Of a stretch of 64,000 nucleotides of DNA, positions 1 to 12,858 are shown piece after piece. Both the position numbers and the translations under genes were made by a program. The stretch spans positions 3,162,001 through 3,226,000 of the forward strand of contig JAHEWK010000005.1 of assembly GCA_020740775.1 (NCBI GenBank). The letters are read 5' to 3'. Position 1 is the stretch's first letter, and every line of letters begins with the position of its first letter. The stretch is from Ilyonectria destructans. Taxonomy: Eukaryota > Ascomycota > Sordariomycetes > Hypocreales > Nectriaceae. The notes below the pieces were generated by a model. It was not told where the DNA came from. It saw only the letters and a list, made by a program, of their open reading frames with translations, and ran no database searches.

Positions 1-1489
1 ATCGAGTATATTGTTTTGATAGCTTGTGGATCTGCAATGGCAACTTCGTTGGGAGCGATTCGAATAACGGGACCTGGAAATGTTAGATGGCTCTCTAAGA
101 AAAGGCGGCAATATCAGCTTACCAAATTTTGCATGTAAATCTTGCTGTGTCTTCTCAGCCTTAGCTCGTATAACCTGCATCATAATCCATGATCGAGAGA
201 TGGAGGCCAGAAAGGGCCCTGGGTACTTGGCAAGTGGGTGAAAGCATCTTGCGTAGATGATCCATACGACCCAGTATCCCACGAAACCCACTATGCATAT
301 CAGCCCCCACGAAGAAGGCAGGGAAAAAGATGGAAGAGAGTTGGATATCATTATGGAACAATTTCAAGGGTACCGCGAGCGAGTTCTTTGGCAAATGTTT
401 ACTCCGAAGCGTGCAACTTGTGGCTGATTTGATTCTGCACCCTTCGTACGGAAGCATTCTCTTATAGCCCAAAGCCAAGACACATTTCAACTCCCATAAA
501 TATGCATGCTCAGGCAATGCGTATGCATGGCTGCTCGGTGATACAATGGGCTTCCATCAGTCCGTCGTGTCTTGTCAACTGTTGGACTAGACAACATGCG
601 GCTAGATCCGCAGTGGCTATGTCCGTCATCTACTCCTCCAAGTGGGTTAACTCCGTCATTCTGATCACCACGATATATCGAGCAGCGGAATTCTCAGGTT
701 CAGGCGTGGATTGAACCACATAGGTCCAGGGTACTCTGACTATGTACATAGTACTTCCCATGAGACATCCGAATGCTGCTTTAGCTGTGGAGATTTCCCC
801 ACAGCTAGTTAGGCCAGGGTTCCCCGCGTGCTAGTTCAAGGGTACCACCGGGCGAATTCCGAGGCACACAATTGAGTTCAACTACCAGCTAGATCCTGGC
901 CAGAGCCAAATCGCGGCAGTTGAACACGGCAACTGGAGCTCAGCTATAACGCTAGTGGCTTAACGCACATGCAGATAATATCAAGCAAGGCACCCAATCA
1001 TACGCAGGTGATTAGATTAAGGAGTTGCATGAGGAAGCAGTGCACTCAATGCATCACTATTCTTCTCTCTCGGGAAGTGATTAACCATCTCCTAGGCAGT
1101 GCTATTGCTGGTGGGGCGTTGTGGACAAGTCGGGTATAAGCCGGTATGCAGCTCAGCTAGCAGATACTTTATCTGTTGCTGAGCTGACATAGAAAATTCG
1201 GTATCTCTTAACCATCTGCAAATCCGACGCTGCCCCACCAGCAATAGCACTGCCTAGGAGATAAGATCAGGATCATAGGCTCTTGATTGTGGCACATTGT
1301 ACATAGTATTCCCGCGTTCCCGCATCATCTGAGCCGTTTTTTGTGGCTGGCATCCCATCCCCGTGTGATACTGTGCCACTGCGCATATACGAGACACCCT
1401 GAGCTATATTTCATATCAGTGAGAAGCAAAATGCATGAGCTATATTTTTCGCTACTTGTAGTGTCTGAAATGGTATCCGGTGATAGTAG
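1..1489. other. Intergenic stretch with one hairpin element
   Basis: No protein here resembles a known family. Open frames on either strand are short and overlap each other, and the longest (161-517, minus, 118 codons) has no recognisable domain. The only clear structure is the inverted-repeat element at 1087-1262, listed separately. The left edge may hold flanking sequence of a gene outside the window, but nothing shows this. Confidence 0.5.
1087..1262. mobile_element. MITE-like hairpin element with 31-bp perfect terminal inverted repeats
   Basis: Positions 1087-1117 and 1232-1262 are perfect reverse complements over 31 bp, giving a 176-bp element. A second, nearly perfect inverted repeat lies inside (about 1150-1189, CAGCTCAGC arms), so the whole element can fold into a long hairpin. 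There is no coding capacity. Near both ends sits a CCTAGG with a central TA, followed inwards by CAGTGC; this could be a TA target duplication of a Tc1/mariner-type non-autonomous element, but the flanking ATCTC also matches the repeat, so the exact end is uncertain. The class assignment is inference; the inverted repeat is seen directly. Confidence 0.75.
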
Positions 1490-2994
1490 CTACTTGTAGA
1501 TCTGGAGAGTCTGCGTATTGGAATACGACAACAAGCCCTGTTTGCCCCATTCACCACCGACACCACTTTGCTTCCACCCTGAAAAGTAACCATATGGGTG
1601 CGGGATTTCAAAGCTGTTGATCCATACCGAGCCGACCTCAAGCTTGCGTGCAATTCGTTCGGCGGTGGCTGCGTCTCGCGCCCACACACAAGATCCCAAC
1701 CCGCTCTCAGTATCATTCACCCGCGTGATTACCTCGTCCTCAGAGCTCCACTCCATCAGAGGAATAATGGGTCCAAATTGCTCCATCTTGATGATCTTTG
1801 AATCGTCTGGTGGGCGGTCCACAACGCATGGGCGTATGAAGAGACCAGGCTGTGCATCCGAATCCCCACCAGAGACGAAGGTGTGACCGTTGGACTTGCT
1901 GTCTGCAATCAGATCCTTAACAACATCGTACTGCATCTGGTTCTGGATAGGGCTAAATAATGTTGGTTGATTGCCGGAGATGTCGATTTCGGTAGTGTTC
2001 ACAGCCTTGACTAGGTGCTCGCGGAACTCTTCGAAAATGTCCTTGTGGACATACACCCTCTTGGTTGCGACACACATTTGGCCGGCGTGAAATAGACACC
2101 CAGCGGCCACTTTTTGCGCAACGGTCTTGACATCTACGTCGGGGCAGATGATGCTCGCGTCATTTCCACCCAACTCTAGCGTAACTTGTTTCAACGTCTT
2201 CGTCGCGCTTTCAGCCACTTTCTTGCCGGTTGCTGTTGACCCAGTGAACGTGATCTTGTCGATTCCATGATGGAGCGTCATGAGCCTCCCGACGTCATTG
2301 TCGCCGTTGAGCACTTGGAAGACTCCTGGGGGGAATATCGGAATGGCCAACTCGGCAAGCTTGAGTGTCGCGTATGGTGTGAAAGGCGAAGGCTTGACGA
2401 TGATGCAGTTCCCCATGACCAGAGCGGCTGCGATCTTTCCAGCGGCAAGGACAAGCGGGAAGTTCCAAGGGCAAATGGCGCCCACGACGCCTATTGGTGG
2501 GTGTGTAGAGATGATTTTGACTGTCTCGTCTTCATATTGAACCTCGTCTGGGATTGAGTGCGATGCTGTCCATATGTTAGCACAGAACCCCCCTGTCATG
2601 CTGAAAACAATACCATTAAATCTGATAAATTTCAACGTGTCGTCAATCTCGATATTTGTGAGGAGGTCCTACACGCGCAGATTGTAAGTAGGTACTCGTC
2701 AGTTTTGAACTGATCACATACCGATTTCCCCGTTTCTTTGGAGAGGATCGTATGAATCTCGGCCCTACGCGCATCCAGCTCTTCGGCAAGGCGGGATAAG
2801 CATCTTTGCCTTTCCTCTACCGGGACAAATTTCCACGTCTTGAAGACGTTTCTCGCTGCCAGAACCGCGTCGTTCAGATCTGCCTCTGCCGCAACAGGGG
2901 CATTCCAAAGCTTCTCTTTGGTTCTTGGATCAATCGAAGTCATCACATTGTCGCCCCCCCTCTTCTCTGCGTTGATAATGTTGAAGAACTCCAT
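1490..2994 (-). CDS. NAD(P)-dependent aldehyde dehydrogenase
   Basis: Two exons, 2994-2722 and 2668-1490, joined over a 53-bp GTATGT...TAG intron, give 483 residues, close to the usual ALDH length of about 480-500. Visible motifs include PWNFPL in the cofactor-binding region, FTGSTATGKK, the catalytic-glutamate motif LELGGNDA, and the catalytic cysteine in GQMCVA. The C-terminal half carries EQFGPIIPL and ends in an SGVGGEWGKQG loop typical of the fold. It should oxidise an aldehyde to the acid; no targeting signal is seen, so it is probably cytosolic. The substrate cannot be read from sequence. It lies about 7 kb from an alcohol oxidase and an alcohol dehydrogenase, with which it could form an alcohol-aldehyde-acid route, but that link is inference. 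Confidence 0.93.
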
Positions 2995-3430
2995 GATGGC
3001 GATGTGATTTTTGAATAAGCGTCGTCAGATGTCGATGGTTCAGCTCCTTGTTTTGGCACCAGTGATGGTCATGGTATACGTATACTCTAAATAGCACCAA
3101 AATGCAGGGACATTCTCACATTTGCCTCGGGACCCCGCTAATTCGATGATTACAGAGCACTAACTTAGAGTTTTACGGCAAATGACCCAGGTGAAGACGG
3201 ACTGATGCGGAGAAGTGACTAAGTTAGCCGGGCGTTTACCCAAATCGGCATCAACGGAAAATTCCCCACCGCAATGGTCGAGTCGATGGGCCTAGACCGT
3301 GGCTCTTGTGACTCTAGGGGCATGTGATTGTCATAGCTTATGGGCTAGGGCTCTGAATAGACAGGGCATGGAACAAGACGCTGTGTTTTGATGCATGTAA
3401 ATGAGTAAACATTGCGCGTACGATAACATT
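2995..3430. other. Intergenic: promoter of the aldehyde dehydrogenase
   Basis: The stretch holds the upstream region of the minus-strand aldehyde dehydrogenase and the 3' side of the minus-strand F-box gene. No coding frame or repeat was recognised. A single TTCCCCACC at about 3259 is a generic GTGGGG-type core. Confidence 0.5.
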
Positions 3431-5380
3431 CTAGGTTCCAACAAGAGAACAACTTGACCACTGACTTGTTCTATCCCCTGCAGGCCCTGGCCAAAGATCC
3501 ACCCAAACTGCGCGTAGGTCGAGACGGTTACCAATATTATCAGGCTCAAATTCGTTGTAATCCACTCGAAAATCATTCTTCAAGTAGATTGACGGGCATC
3601 CCACGTTGAACGATTTGACCATTACTTCTCCCCCCATTCTCTCTCGTCTGCAATCCCAGCTCCGATCAACTCCTGTCAGGACATTCAGTGCAGCAGCGTC
3701 ACGCCATGCTCTCAAGCCTCTTGTTCTGGTGTTTTGAAGTTGGAGGGATTCAATAGAGCTCGACTCGCTACACACAATGTGGAAGATGTTCCGTGCGAGA
3801 TTCGAGTCAATGGCTACGTTGACCAAGACTTTGCGAAAGACAGACGGGGGTAATTTTTTCACATCCTGGTCCGCTTCGGGCTCTCGAATGTCATAGGCCG
3901 TGCAAACAACCAAAACGACACTTTTTAGCTTTGGGAATTTCGCCAAGGCATGGTAGATGGCAACTTCATCGTCATCTCCTTGCGTTCGACGAACAACAAT
4001 CTCCAGTTGTTCAAGATTTAGACACGTCGCCGCTAGCTTTTTGACGTCATTGTGAGAGAAATAGCTCCGTTCATCTTCATTCCAATAGCACCCATCAAGT
4101 GGCGTTAGTCGAAGTTTTCTCAATGACTGGCCATGGTGATCCGCTACTGCGTGGAGAGTGTTTTGAGCGAGGGTAATACCCTCTAGGTCCAGCGACTTGA
4201 GAGGCGGCAATAGTCGAATCAACGTGCTCACAGCGAGGTCCATACTCTTCCCCGCGCGCTGTTCCTCAAACGTATAATCCAGACGCAGCCATAACGAGCG
4301 AAGGCCCGTTAAGCCCGGGTTTTGGGCAGTTTCGATGAGAGCTTGAACTTGCTGGATGGAAATGCCGCGGTCTACAGTCAAAGTAGTCAGTCCTTCAGCG
4401 TGGATGTGACTGAACCAAGTCTGAACATCGCTGAAATCACAAACAAGAGTCTGAAGATGTCCTTTCGAACTTGGAAGAGCATTGAAGCCTTCCCCATAGA
4501 AGCCCCGCCATGGAGGCGGCGACAATGAATCTGGAAGACCAGAATATGCCCTAGGAGTGGCAGCCCCGGGATAGAATGTCCACATTGAAAGCAATTTTAG
4601 CCTCGGTGCCAAACCACCGAGCATAGATTTCAAGGCTTGGAGGTTATACCCATAGCGACCGTATTCATCCAGCATGCGGAACTTTGCAAAGACGCTATAG
4701 AGGCAAGGTGATGTAACAAGCAAGTATTCGTCGGGGTCGATATCGCGAGGCTTGTCTCTGTACTGGTAAAGACTCCGAAGACTGAAGGTATGCATATGAA
4801 GACGAGTCTCTAGAGAATGCCCATGCAGGGTTCTCAAGATGCAGGGGGGGATCTGGTGAGAGCAGGCATACACCAAGTCCGTCAAAGAGAGCTTTAGGAT
4901 GAAATCCGAGAGTGGGTTCCATGCCTCCTCCATTATTTGTTTCCTTTGCTCAGCTGATCGCCCTCGAGGCCAGTTTCGGGCCCATTGGAAGGGCCCGAAT
5001 CTCGACATGGTTTCACTAGACAGCGATGGCAGCATGCAGAAATCGTAGCTGCTTGTCCTTGGGGTGCAGATCGGCGATGGATATTGTACCGCATCTTCGT
5101 TCTGGTTGCCTAGCAACTCGCCTGTGAGCTTCAGCTGGCGCACAAGGCTGTAACCTTGGCTACTGGAGCCCAGCGTCTCATCCAGCCTTTTCAAGTCTTT
5201 GATGAGCTTCGACTTTATAGATAATCGAAGATGGATACACTTGAGCCGGAAGGTCTTCGCGGCTGCTGCACATCGCGTGGAGGTCAAGGAGAAGGCGGAT
5301 AAGTAGCGTGCGTCGACGTCTAGATATTCGCAGATTTCATAGGTGACAATTGACGGCAAACTCTCGAAGGGTGACACCAT
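3431..5380 (-). CDS. F-box protein with leucine-rich C-terminal region
   Basis: An intron-free frame of 649 residues. The open frame extends upstream to 5545, but the start at 5380 puts the F-box (ESLPSIVTYEICEYL) directly after the initiator methionine, as in related fungal proteins. A hydrophobic, leucine-rich body follows with repeated short segments such as LKSLDLEG and LRKLRL, consistent with irregular leucine-rich repeats around residues 300-560. Such proteins normally recruit substrates to an SCF ubiquitin ligase; the substrate is unknown. The last residues, tryptophan- and serine-rich, look unconstrained. F-box genes of this kind turn over fast in fungi, so a specific role should not be assumed. 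Confidence 0.8.
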   Translation of the reverse strand: MVSPFESLPSIVTYEICEYLDVDARYLSAFSLTSTRCAAAAKTFRLKCIHLRLSIKSKLIKDLKRLDETLGSSSQGYSLVRQLKLTGELLGNQNEDAVQYPSPICTPRTSSYDFCMLPSLSSETMSRFGPFQWARNWPRGRSAEQRKQIMEEAWNPLSDFILKLSLTDLVYACSHQIPPCILRTLHGHSLETRLHMHTFSLRSLYQYRDKPRDIDPDEYLLVTSPCLYSVFAKFRMLDEYGRYGYNLQALKSMLGGLAPRLKLLSMWTFYPGAATPRAYSGLPDSLSPPPWRGFYGEGFNALPSSKGHLQTLVCDFSDVQTWFSHIHAEGLTTLTVDRGISIQQVQALIETAQNPGLTGLRSLWLRLDYTFEEQRAGKSMDLAVSTLIRLLPPLKSLDLEGITLAQNTLHAVADHHGQSLRKLRLTPLDGCYWNEDERSYFSHNDVKKLAATCLNLEQLEIVVRRTQGDDDEVAIYHALAKFPKLKSVVLVVCTAYDIREPEADQDVKKLPPSVFRKVLVNVAIDSNLARNIFHIVCSESSSIESLQLQNTRTRGLRAWRDAAALNVLTGVDRSWDCRRERMGGEVMVKSFNVGCPSIYLKNDFRVDYNEFEPDNIGNRLDLRAVWVDLWPGPAGDRTSQWSSCSLVGT

Positions 5381-6708
5381 CTTGTTGGAAGGGGATTGAG
5401 AACAATCAAATGGAAGAGAAGGGAGCAAAGAGTGATAGTAGAACCCGTCCAAGCAACAGCCGCGAACGCACGTTTCTGCGAAAACAAAGAGAAGTTTGGA
5501 GTCGCTCGCCGATGAGGGGTTCACGCAAATCCTTAGACTAATCACGTGTTAACACGGTATGCAGCAACAGAAAAAGCAGTTATCAAGCAGTTCCGAAGCA
5601 TAAAATATAGAGTTGTGCAGCGTTGTGCAGCATGATACTTCTTAAGATTTCTGTGAAGGCTTAATTAAGGTAGACGCCGACATGGCTCGGAGTGATTATT
5701 CTTCCAAGCCAAACCCTCCTGCGGTAGTGACCAGGCTGGGCCTCAGCACATTAAACGGGATAGCCTATTTACGCCAAGACCCAGTCTTGGAGACTTCGCC
5801 AACACATCCTCGTGCCCTACATCTCCTCAAGGAACGCCCTCAGCAGGCATCCGCGATATTCAAATGATTTCAAGACAGACAGCAAATGTGCTTCAAACTT
5901 TTACGCAGTGGAAACATTAGGAGGAAAAGCGAAATTTATTTCTTACGAGTTTATCAGCACAGTCATCACCTAATGACAAATTCTCATTTCTTGACGAGAA
6001 CACCAATCCTAGCTCTGCACGCAACACTACAGATAATACTTAAAGCAGCGCAAACTTCAAAGCCTTAGTTTCTAAATTAATTTTTACCATAATTGACGTT
6101 CGGAAATGCAATTTTCCTTCTTATTATTTTGGTGAGCTTGTTTAATCTCCTGCTGGTGACTCTAAATATAAGTTACACACCTAGCCGTACCAGTGTGAAC
6201 CCAACAAGGGTGCCTTGAGGCAGTGATCGATTTTGGACCGGGTGCGAGGACGGTCTCCCAAAGCAATTGTTTTGCAGCGGTCAAGGTCGCTGCCAATGTC
6301 ATCAAAACCGAACTGCTTCCCTTCATCCACAGCCTTGAGCCAGGCTTCGAATCGAATATGCCCTTTGTGGATTCGCATCGAATCGAATGCATGTCTCGTA
6401 GACTCAATGCCTATGGAATACCAAGGCTCGATTCGAATTCGATCGAACACATGTGACATGACTAATCGCATTGATGGGGTAGACAGCCAGAGCACAGCGT
6501 GACTTCATAACATTGCAGAACAGTGTCAATTTCAATAATCCAAAAACTAAATAGACTACGCGTCGTTATTATTTTGAAGCGATGCAAGAGTATCTATTCA
6601 TGCCGATCTAACTCCCAGTGTTCTGGGCAAGGCCCCACTCAACCAACTCTTCGCGAAAAACGCCGATCTCACCTTCTAACTCGTCTAAAGGAACCCCCAA
6701 GAGCCCGT
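5381..6708. other. AT-rich intergenic stretch, no gene recognised
   Basis: Base composition falls well below the neighbouring genes, especially at 5870-6180. Between about 6350 and 6460 short copies of the word TCGAAT/ATTCGA recur at irregular spacing. A small direct repeat (GTTGTGCAGC twice) lies at about 5612-5634. The open frames are short and resemble no protein I know. The stretch could be decayed repeat DNA. Confidence 0.4.
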
Positions 6709-7122
6709 CTAGCGTGTCATCAACCAATCGGAACTCCCTTTTGACGCTTTGGCAGAGGTAGTGTTCGGCGTCGTCCCGAAGGTTTCAGGGCAATTAAGAA
6801 ATCCTGCCTCTGGAGTGCTATTTGGAGGTAGATTTGGCGACGGCAGGAGCGATTCCAGCTGTTCGACTGTTTTCTTACATTCTTCAATCGGCCCATCAGA
6901 GCCCGCAAGTCGCGCGATTATAGCTGCGTCGTCCACGTCATCCTGCCTCAAGAACTGAAGCCCCTCACATACAACGGCAACAGACTTTGTTTCAATAAAG
7001 ATCACACGCAGCTCTCTGGGGTAGCCCTTAATGGTGTCGATATAATACTTGCATACGCCAGCAACCCGATCAGACGTTTGGATGAATGCGAAAACGCTCG
7101 CAGTTATTGATAGAGGATCCAT
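6709..7122 (-). pseudogene. Fragment of a STAND/NLR-type N-terminal domain (Fungal_N-like)
   Basis: Starting at 7122, the product begins MDPLSITASVFAFIQTSDRV, the typical opening of the helical N-terminal domain that precedes NACHT or ankyrin modules in fungal NLR-like proteins. About 60 residues match that pattern (further short piece: YPRELRVIF). The reading then becomes proline- and threonine-rich and stops at 6709. Coding-like sequence seems to continue in other frames to about 6608, so the gene is either frameshifted or spliced in a way I cannot resolve. No NACHT or repeat domain follows. I read it as an orphaned N-terminal domain or a broken STAND gene; a short functional single-domain protein is possible. 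Confidence 0.55.
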
Positions 7123-7191
7123 AATAACTGGTTGACGTAGCTTATGGTTAGAGAACTTGGGTAGACCGGTGATGATACCAGCGTTTTGCAA

Positions 7192-8010
7192 ACCGTTCAG
7201 GATAGAATGTTGGGTTTGCGGGGCGGGCCTTGCGAAACGCCAACGTGTCCGCCTAATGCCCTACTCCGGTAGGCTACAGTCCACTATGGCCACTTATTGG
7301 TCCCCTCACTGCTGCGATTAAAGGTGGCCGTGGGGATGGGAGGCAGTGCAATTCAGGCTCCTGTTGGTCCCTCATCCCAGAAGTATATCGCTGCCTTGAC
7401 ATATGTGACTTTATGTTTCGAAACCTCTTGGATGCGATTCGGTTTCGGTGTTGAATCCGCCTGAGCTGCTCATAGTCATGGTTTAGGAACAGCGCCGCAG
7501 AACCCGTGTATTTCTCTTTCGTCTTGTCATTCTGGATGCTTGTCTTGTTATTTGCGATGGCCTGGTCTTCCCAAGCCAATGACGTGGTGATGTTCTGCTA
7601 CTAGTCAACTTCAACAACAGGGGGACCTCGATTTTTTAGAACGAGATAACAATAGACTTGGCTCTTTCAAAATAGCGATTATGTGAATCTAGATAAAGTG
7701 CTATGAGAAACAAACCACAAAAGCACCGTATAGTTATAGTAAGATATTGAAGACTAATATATGGGAAGAATAACTAATCGTATAAAACGCTGTATTTATG
7801 TAATAGCAACGTGGCCTTATATCATGTGATGCGACCTTAGCCTATTAGAATCTAGCTCTATATAACAACATCACGCCGCCTTTGCTGTTCATCAATCTCC
7901 ACATGTCTTATCTGCGAAGCATTTACTTCCGACTTAGAGCCCTTTCTATATGAACAACATCATTATTCGAATATAATACCATTCCTCTCTATCAAGCGCT
8001 GTCCTCGACC
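7192..8010. other. Intergenic: AT-rich, upstream of the P-loop kinase
   Basis: A 101-codon frame on the minus strand (7274-7579) has no recognisable domain. The 7600-7990 portion is AT-rich and would contain the promoter of the plus-strand kinase gene at 8011. Nothing else was recognised. Confidence 0.4.
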
Positions 8011-8688
8011 ATGTCTCGAAGCGCGGTGCTCGCCACCGTTATCTCCCTTATTCCGGACCAAAAGGACGGCTGTACCTTGATCGGGATAGACGGGCGGGAT
8101 GGGGCGGGGAAGACCTACTTTGCGGATGAGCTTGCCCATCAGTGCTCGCAAGAGTTACCACGGGATGTGATTCGAATCTCTATTGACGATTTCCACCACC
8201 CAAAAAGTATACGGTATCGTCGAGGGAAAACTTCGCCGGAAGGGTTCTGGCTGGACAGCTATGACTACGACAGATTCTTCGCAGACGTGGTCACGCCATT
8301 AAGCCGCGGTGGTTCGAAACGGTACCGGATGCGAAGCCATGACATCGTCAATGACGCGATTCTAGATGAGGAGCCTGTTCACGAAGCGGCCCCAGCGTCC
8401 ATCTTCATCGTCGACGGGATCTTCTTGCATCGGCCAGAACTAGCCGATGTCTGGCACATGTCGATCTTCCTGGATGTTTCTGCAGAGGTGTGCGCGGATA
8501 GGATGCTTACTCGAGACGGCGTCGCGACTGCGCTTGAGCCGAGCGCACGATACTATGGTGGTCAAGACATTTACTTTAGAACTTGCCAACCGCATGCTAA
8601 GGCTACTGTTCTGATCGACAACTCTGTATTAGATTCCCCGGTGCTAAAAACACGACATATCCCTGACTCTGAGATGGAGCGGCGGTGA
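8011..8688 (+). CDS. Uridine-kinase-like P-loop phosphotransferase
   Basis: A single exon of 225 residues. The N-terminus carries a Walker A motif, GIDGRDGAGKT (around residues 25-35), followed by ISIDDFHHP, which matches the aspartate-containing substrate loop of the uridine kinase/phosphoribulokinase family. Walker-B-like hydrophobics appear in IFIVDGIFLHRPEL, and a lid-type segment ADRMLTRDG follows. The length fits the small, stand-alone members of this family. The expected reaction is ATP-dependent phosphorylation of a nucleoside or other small hydroxyl compound; the substrate is unknown. Neighbours are decayed or unrelated, so context gives no further clue. Confidence 0.8.
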   Translation: MSRSAVLATVISLIPDQKDGCTLIGIDGRDGAGKTYFADELAHQCSQELPRDVIRISIDDFHHPKSIRYRRGKTSPEGFWLDSYDYDRFFADVVTPLSRGGSKRYRMRSHDIVNDAILDEEPVHEAAPASIFIVDGIFLHRPELADVWHMSIFLDVSAEVCADRMLTRDGVATALEPSARYYGGQDIYFRTCQPHAKATVLIDNSVLDSPVLKTRHIPDSEMERR

Positions 8689-9092
8689 TTCCTGAAAAAG
8701 CTATACGAAAGAGGTTGGCAGAGGATCACCGAGTAGAGAAGAAGCCAACGGGCTGACCGAGACTTTCCATGAAAATAGCATAGTCATTTCATAGTAGACA
8801 TGTCAAGCTCAAAGACAGTATTAGTATGTGAACTCTTGAAATGAGGATCCATAGCTTTGGAGATTAGTAAAACGCAATATCTAGCCTCTAACTAAAGAGT
8901 GAAACTTTTCACCACGTGTTTAGGAAGTTAAAGCAACCAATGTATGGCGGTGACAGGTAAGCAGCCACGTATTTGTTGCGATGCCCGATAATCTGGACTA
9001 CCCACAGACCCTCGTTGATCGAACTACAACCGTGCAATAGCCATCATCCTTTTCCAACTCTCAATGGAATACAACCGTGACAATGTAATCCA
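8689..9092. other. Intergenic, nothing recognised
   Basis: AT-rich sequence between the convergent ends of the kinase and the broken membrane-protein gene. No coding frame, repeat or RNA gene was recognised. Confidence 0.4.
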
Positions 9093-9716
9093 TTAAGCTG
9101 AAGAAATCTTCCTCACAACCACCGCCCAATCTAACAACGTAAAGAGAGCATCTAAAACAGTGATTAAGTCAAATCCCTTGCCCATGATCCATCGGTCGTT
9201 TCGAAATCCCGTCCAGAAGTTCATAAATGCCTGAGAGAAGTTGGCCGTGCCAAGGACAAGTAGTGACATGACATCCAGTGGGGTGTCTCCTTACACAGAC
9301 CCTGTTGAGAAGATCATGGAGGGCCAGATAAGATTATACAGCCGAAGCCAGGCCAAGAGAGCTAGGGGACTGTTCATAACTCCAAGGTAGCCCATTGCAT
9401 CATGGTGCCACCCGTCTCCTTTAGCTGACCTGTAGATAACAGGGTCTTTGCTCCTTTTTCGCTTCGATAATATACGCATCATTAGCCGCTGCCTGAATAT
9501 AAAAGAAATAACGGCGCTGTTGATGTTTTAGCTGATGTACTGGACTAATACTTGAATCGTTTAATATATTAAGACGTTTACCTTACCTCGTAAACCAGAG
9601 CTAGAAAATAAAACTTGTTAGCTGGAGATACTTGGAGCATTAAAGACGGAATGACTAACTCCATTACCGGCATAGAGGATCCTGAGGCCATTTAGGCCGG
9701 CTAGTGAGCTAAACAT
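9093..9716 (-). pseudogene. Broken gene for a small multi-pass membrane protein
   Basis: A minus-strand frame reads through hydrophobic sequence (for example SPLALLAWLRLYNLIW) to a TAA stop at 9293-9291. It then continues in the same frame for 65 more residues of the same character (GTANFSQAFMNFW, GKGFDLITVLDALFTLLDW) to a second stop at 9095-9093. The internal TAA could come from CAA by one C-to-T change. A plausible splice acceptor precedes this exon at about 9500, and a likely first exon starting MFSSLAGLNGLRILYAGNG lies at 9716. The pieces together suggest a protein of about 170 residues with several membrane helices. I do not recognise the family. Read-through or a sequencing error would restore the frame. 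Confidence 0.5.
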
Positions 9717-10279
9717 GTTGCGTCCCAGGTAAAGACACAGTACCAACAAGTGAGAATTCTGACGCAAACATTCAGTTAAAATACGAGATAAATACACTTC
9801 ATCTTTTGGCTTGCCTCGGCATACCCCGCAATGGATATGGTCTTACGTGAGACTTTAGCAAACGAAATACCTTGGCACTTAACTCTTCAAGTCAACGTTC
9901 AACCCCACCTGTCAGGTTTGTGTGATGACTCTTTCTGGGTTGAGAATTTCCCCACAGCAGGCAAAACTAACCCGGAAGAATTATCATATGGGCTCGTGTG
10001 GGGGATTTCAGCTTATAAAACATTCATCGCTTGTATGAGTCTCCTGAGTCAGTCATCTGGCAGTTTATCCACTGCAGTTGCAAACCCCGCCAACGATCTA
10101 TGTAGCCATGTGTTACTCATCTACAGTCCCTATCTATGACAGAACAACGTACGAACATGCGCTCATCCACATCGGCAATTAATACTGAGCAAAGACGGTT
10201 ATGAAGCAGTCCATTATCTTTGTTCACTCATATTTATTTGATAGCTAAATACTACACGGCTGAATAGTTTACAAGAAAT
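9717..10279. other. Intergenic, nothing firmly recognised
   Basis: A 102-codon plus-strand frame (9831-10139) has no recognisable domain and no coding neighbours in frame; I do not count it as a gene. The rest is AT-rich 3' flank of the flavoprotein gene. Confidence 0.35.

Positions 10280-12858
<2,579 letters not shown>

Noticed and set aside
6340..6460. Repeated TCGAAT words as a repeat array
   Set aside because: Copies are short, irregularly spaced and in an AT-rich context; this can arise by chance.
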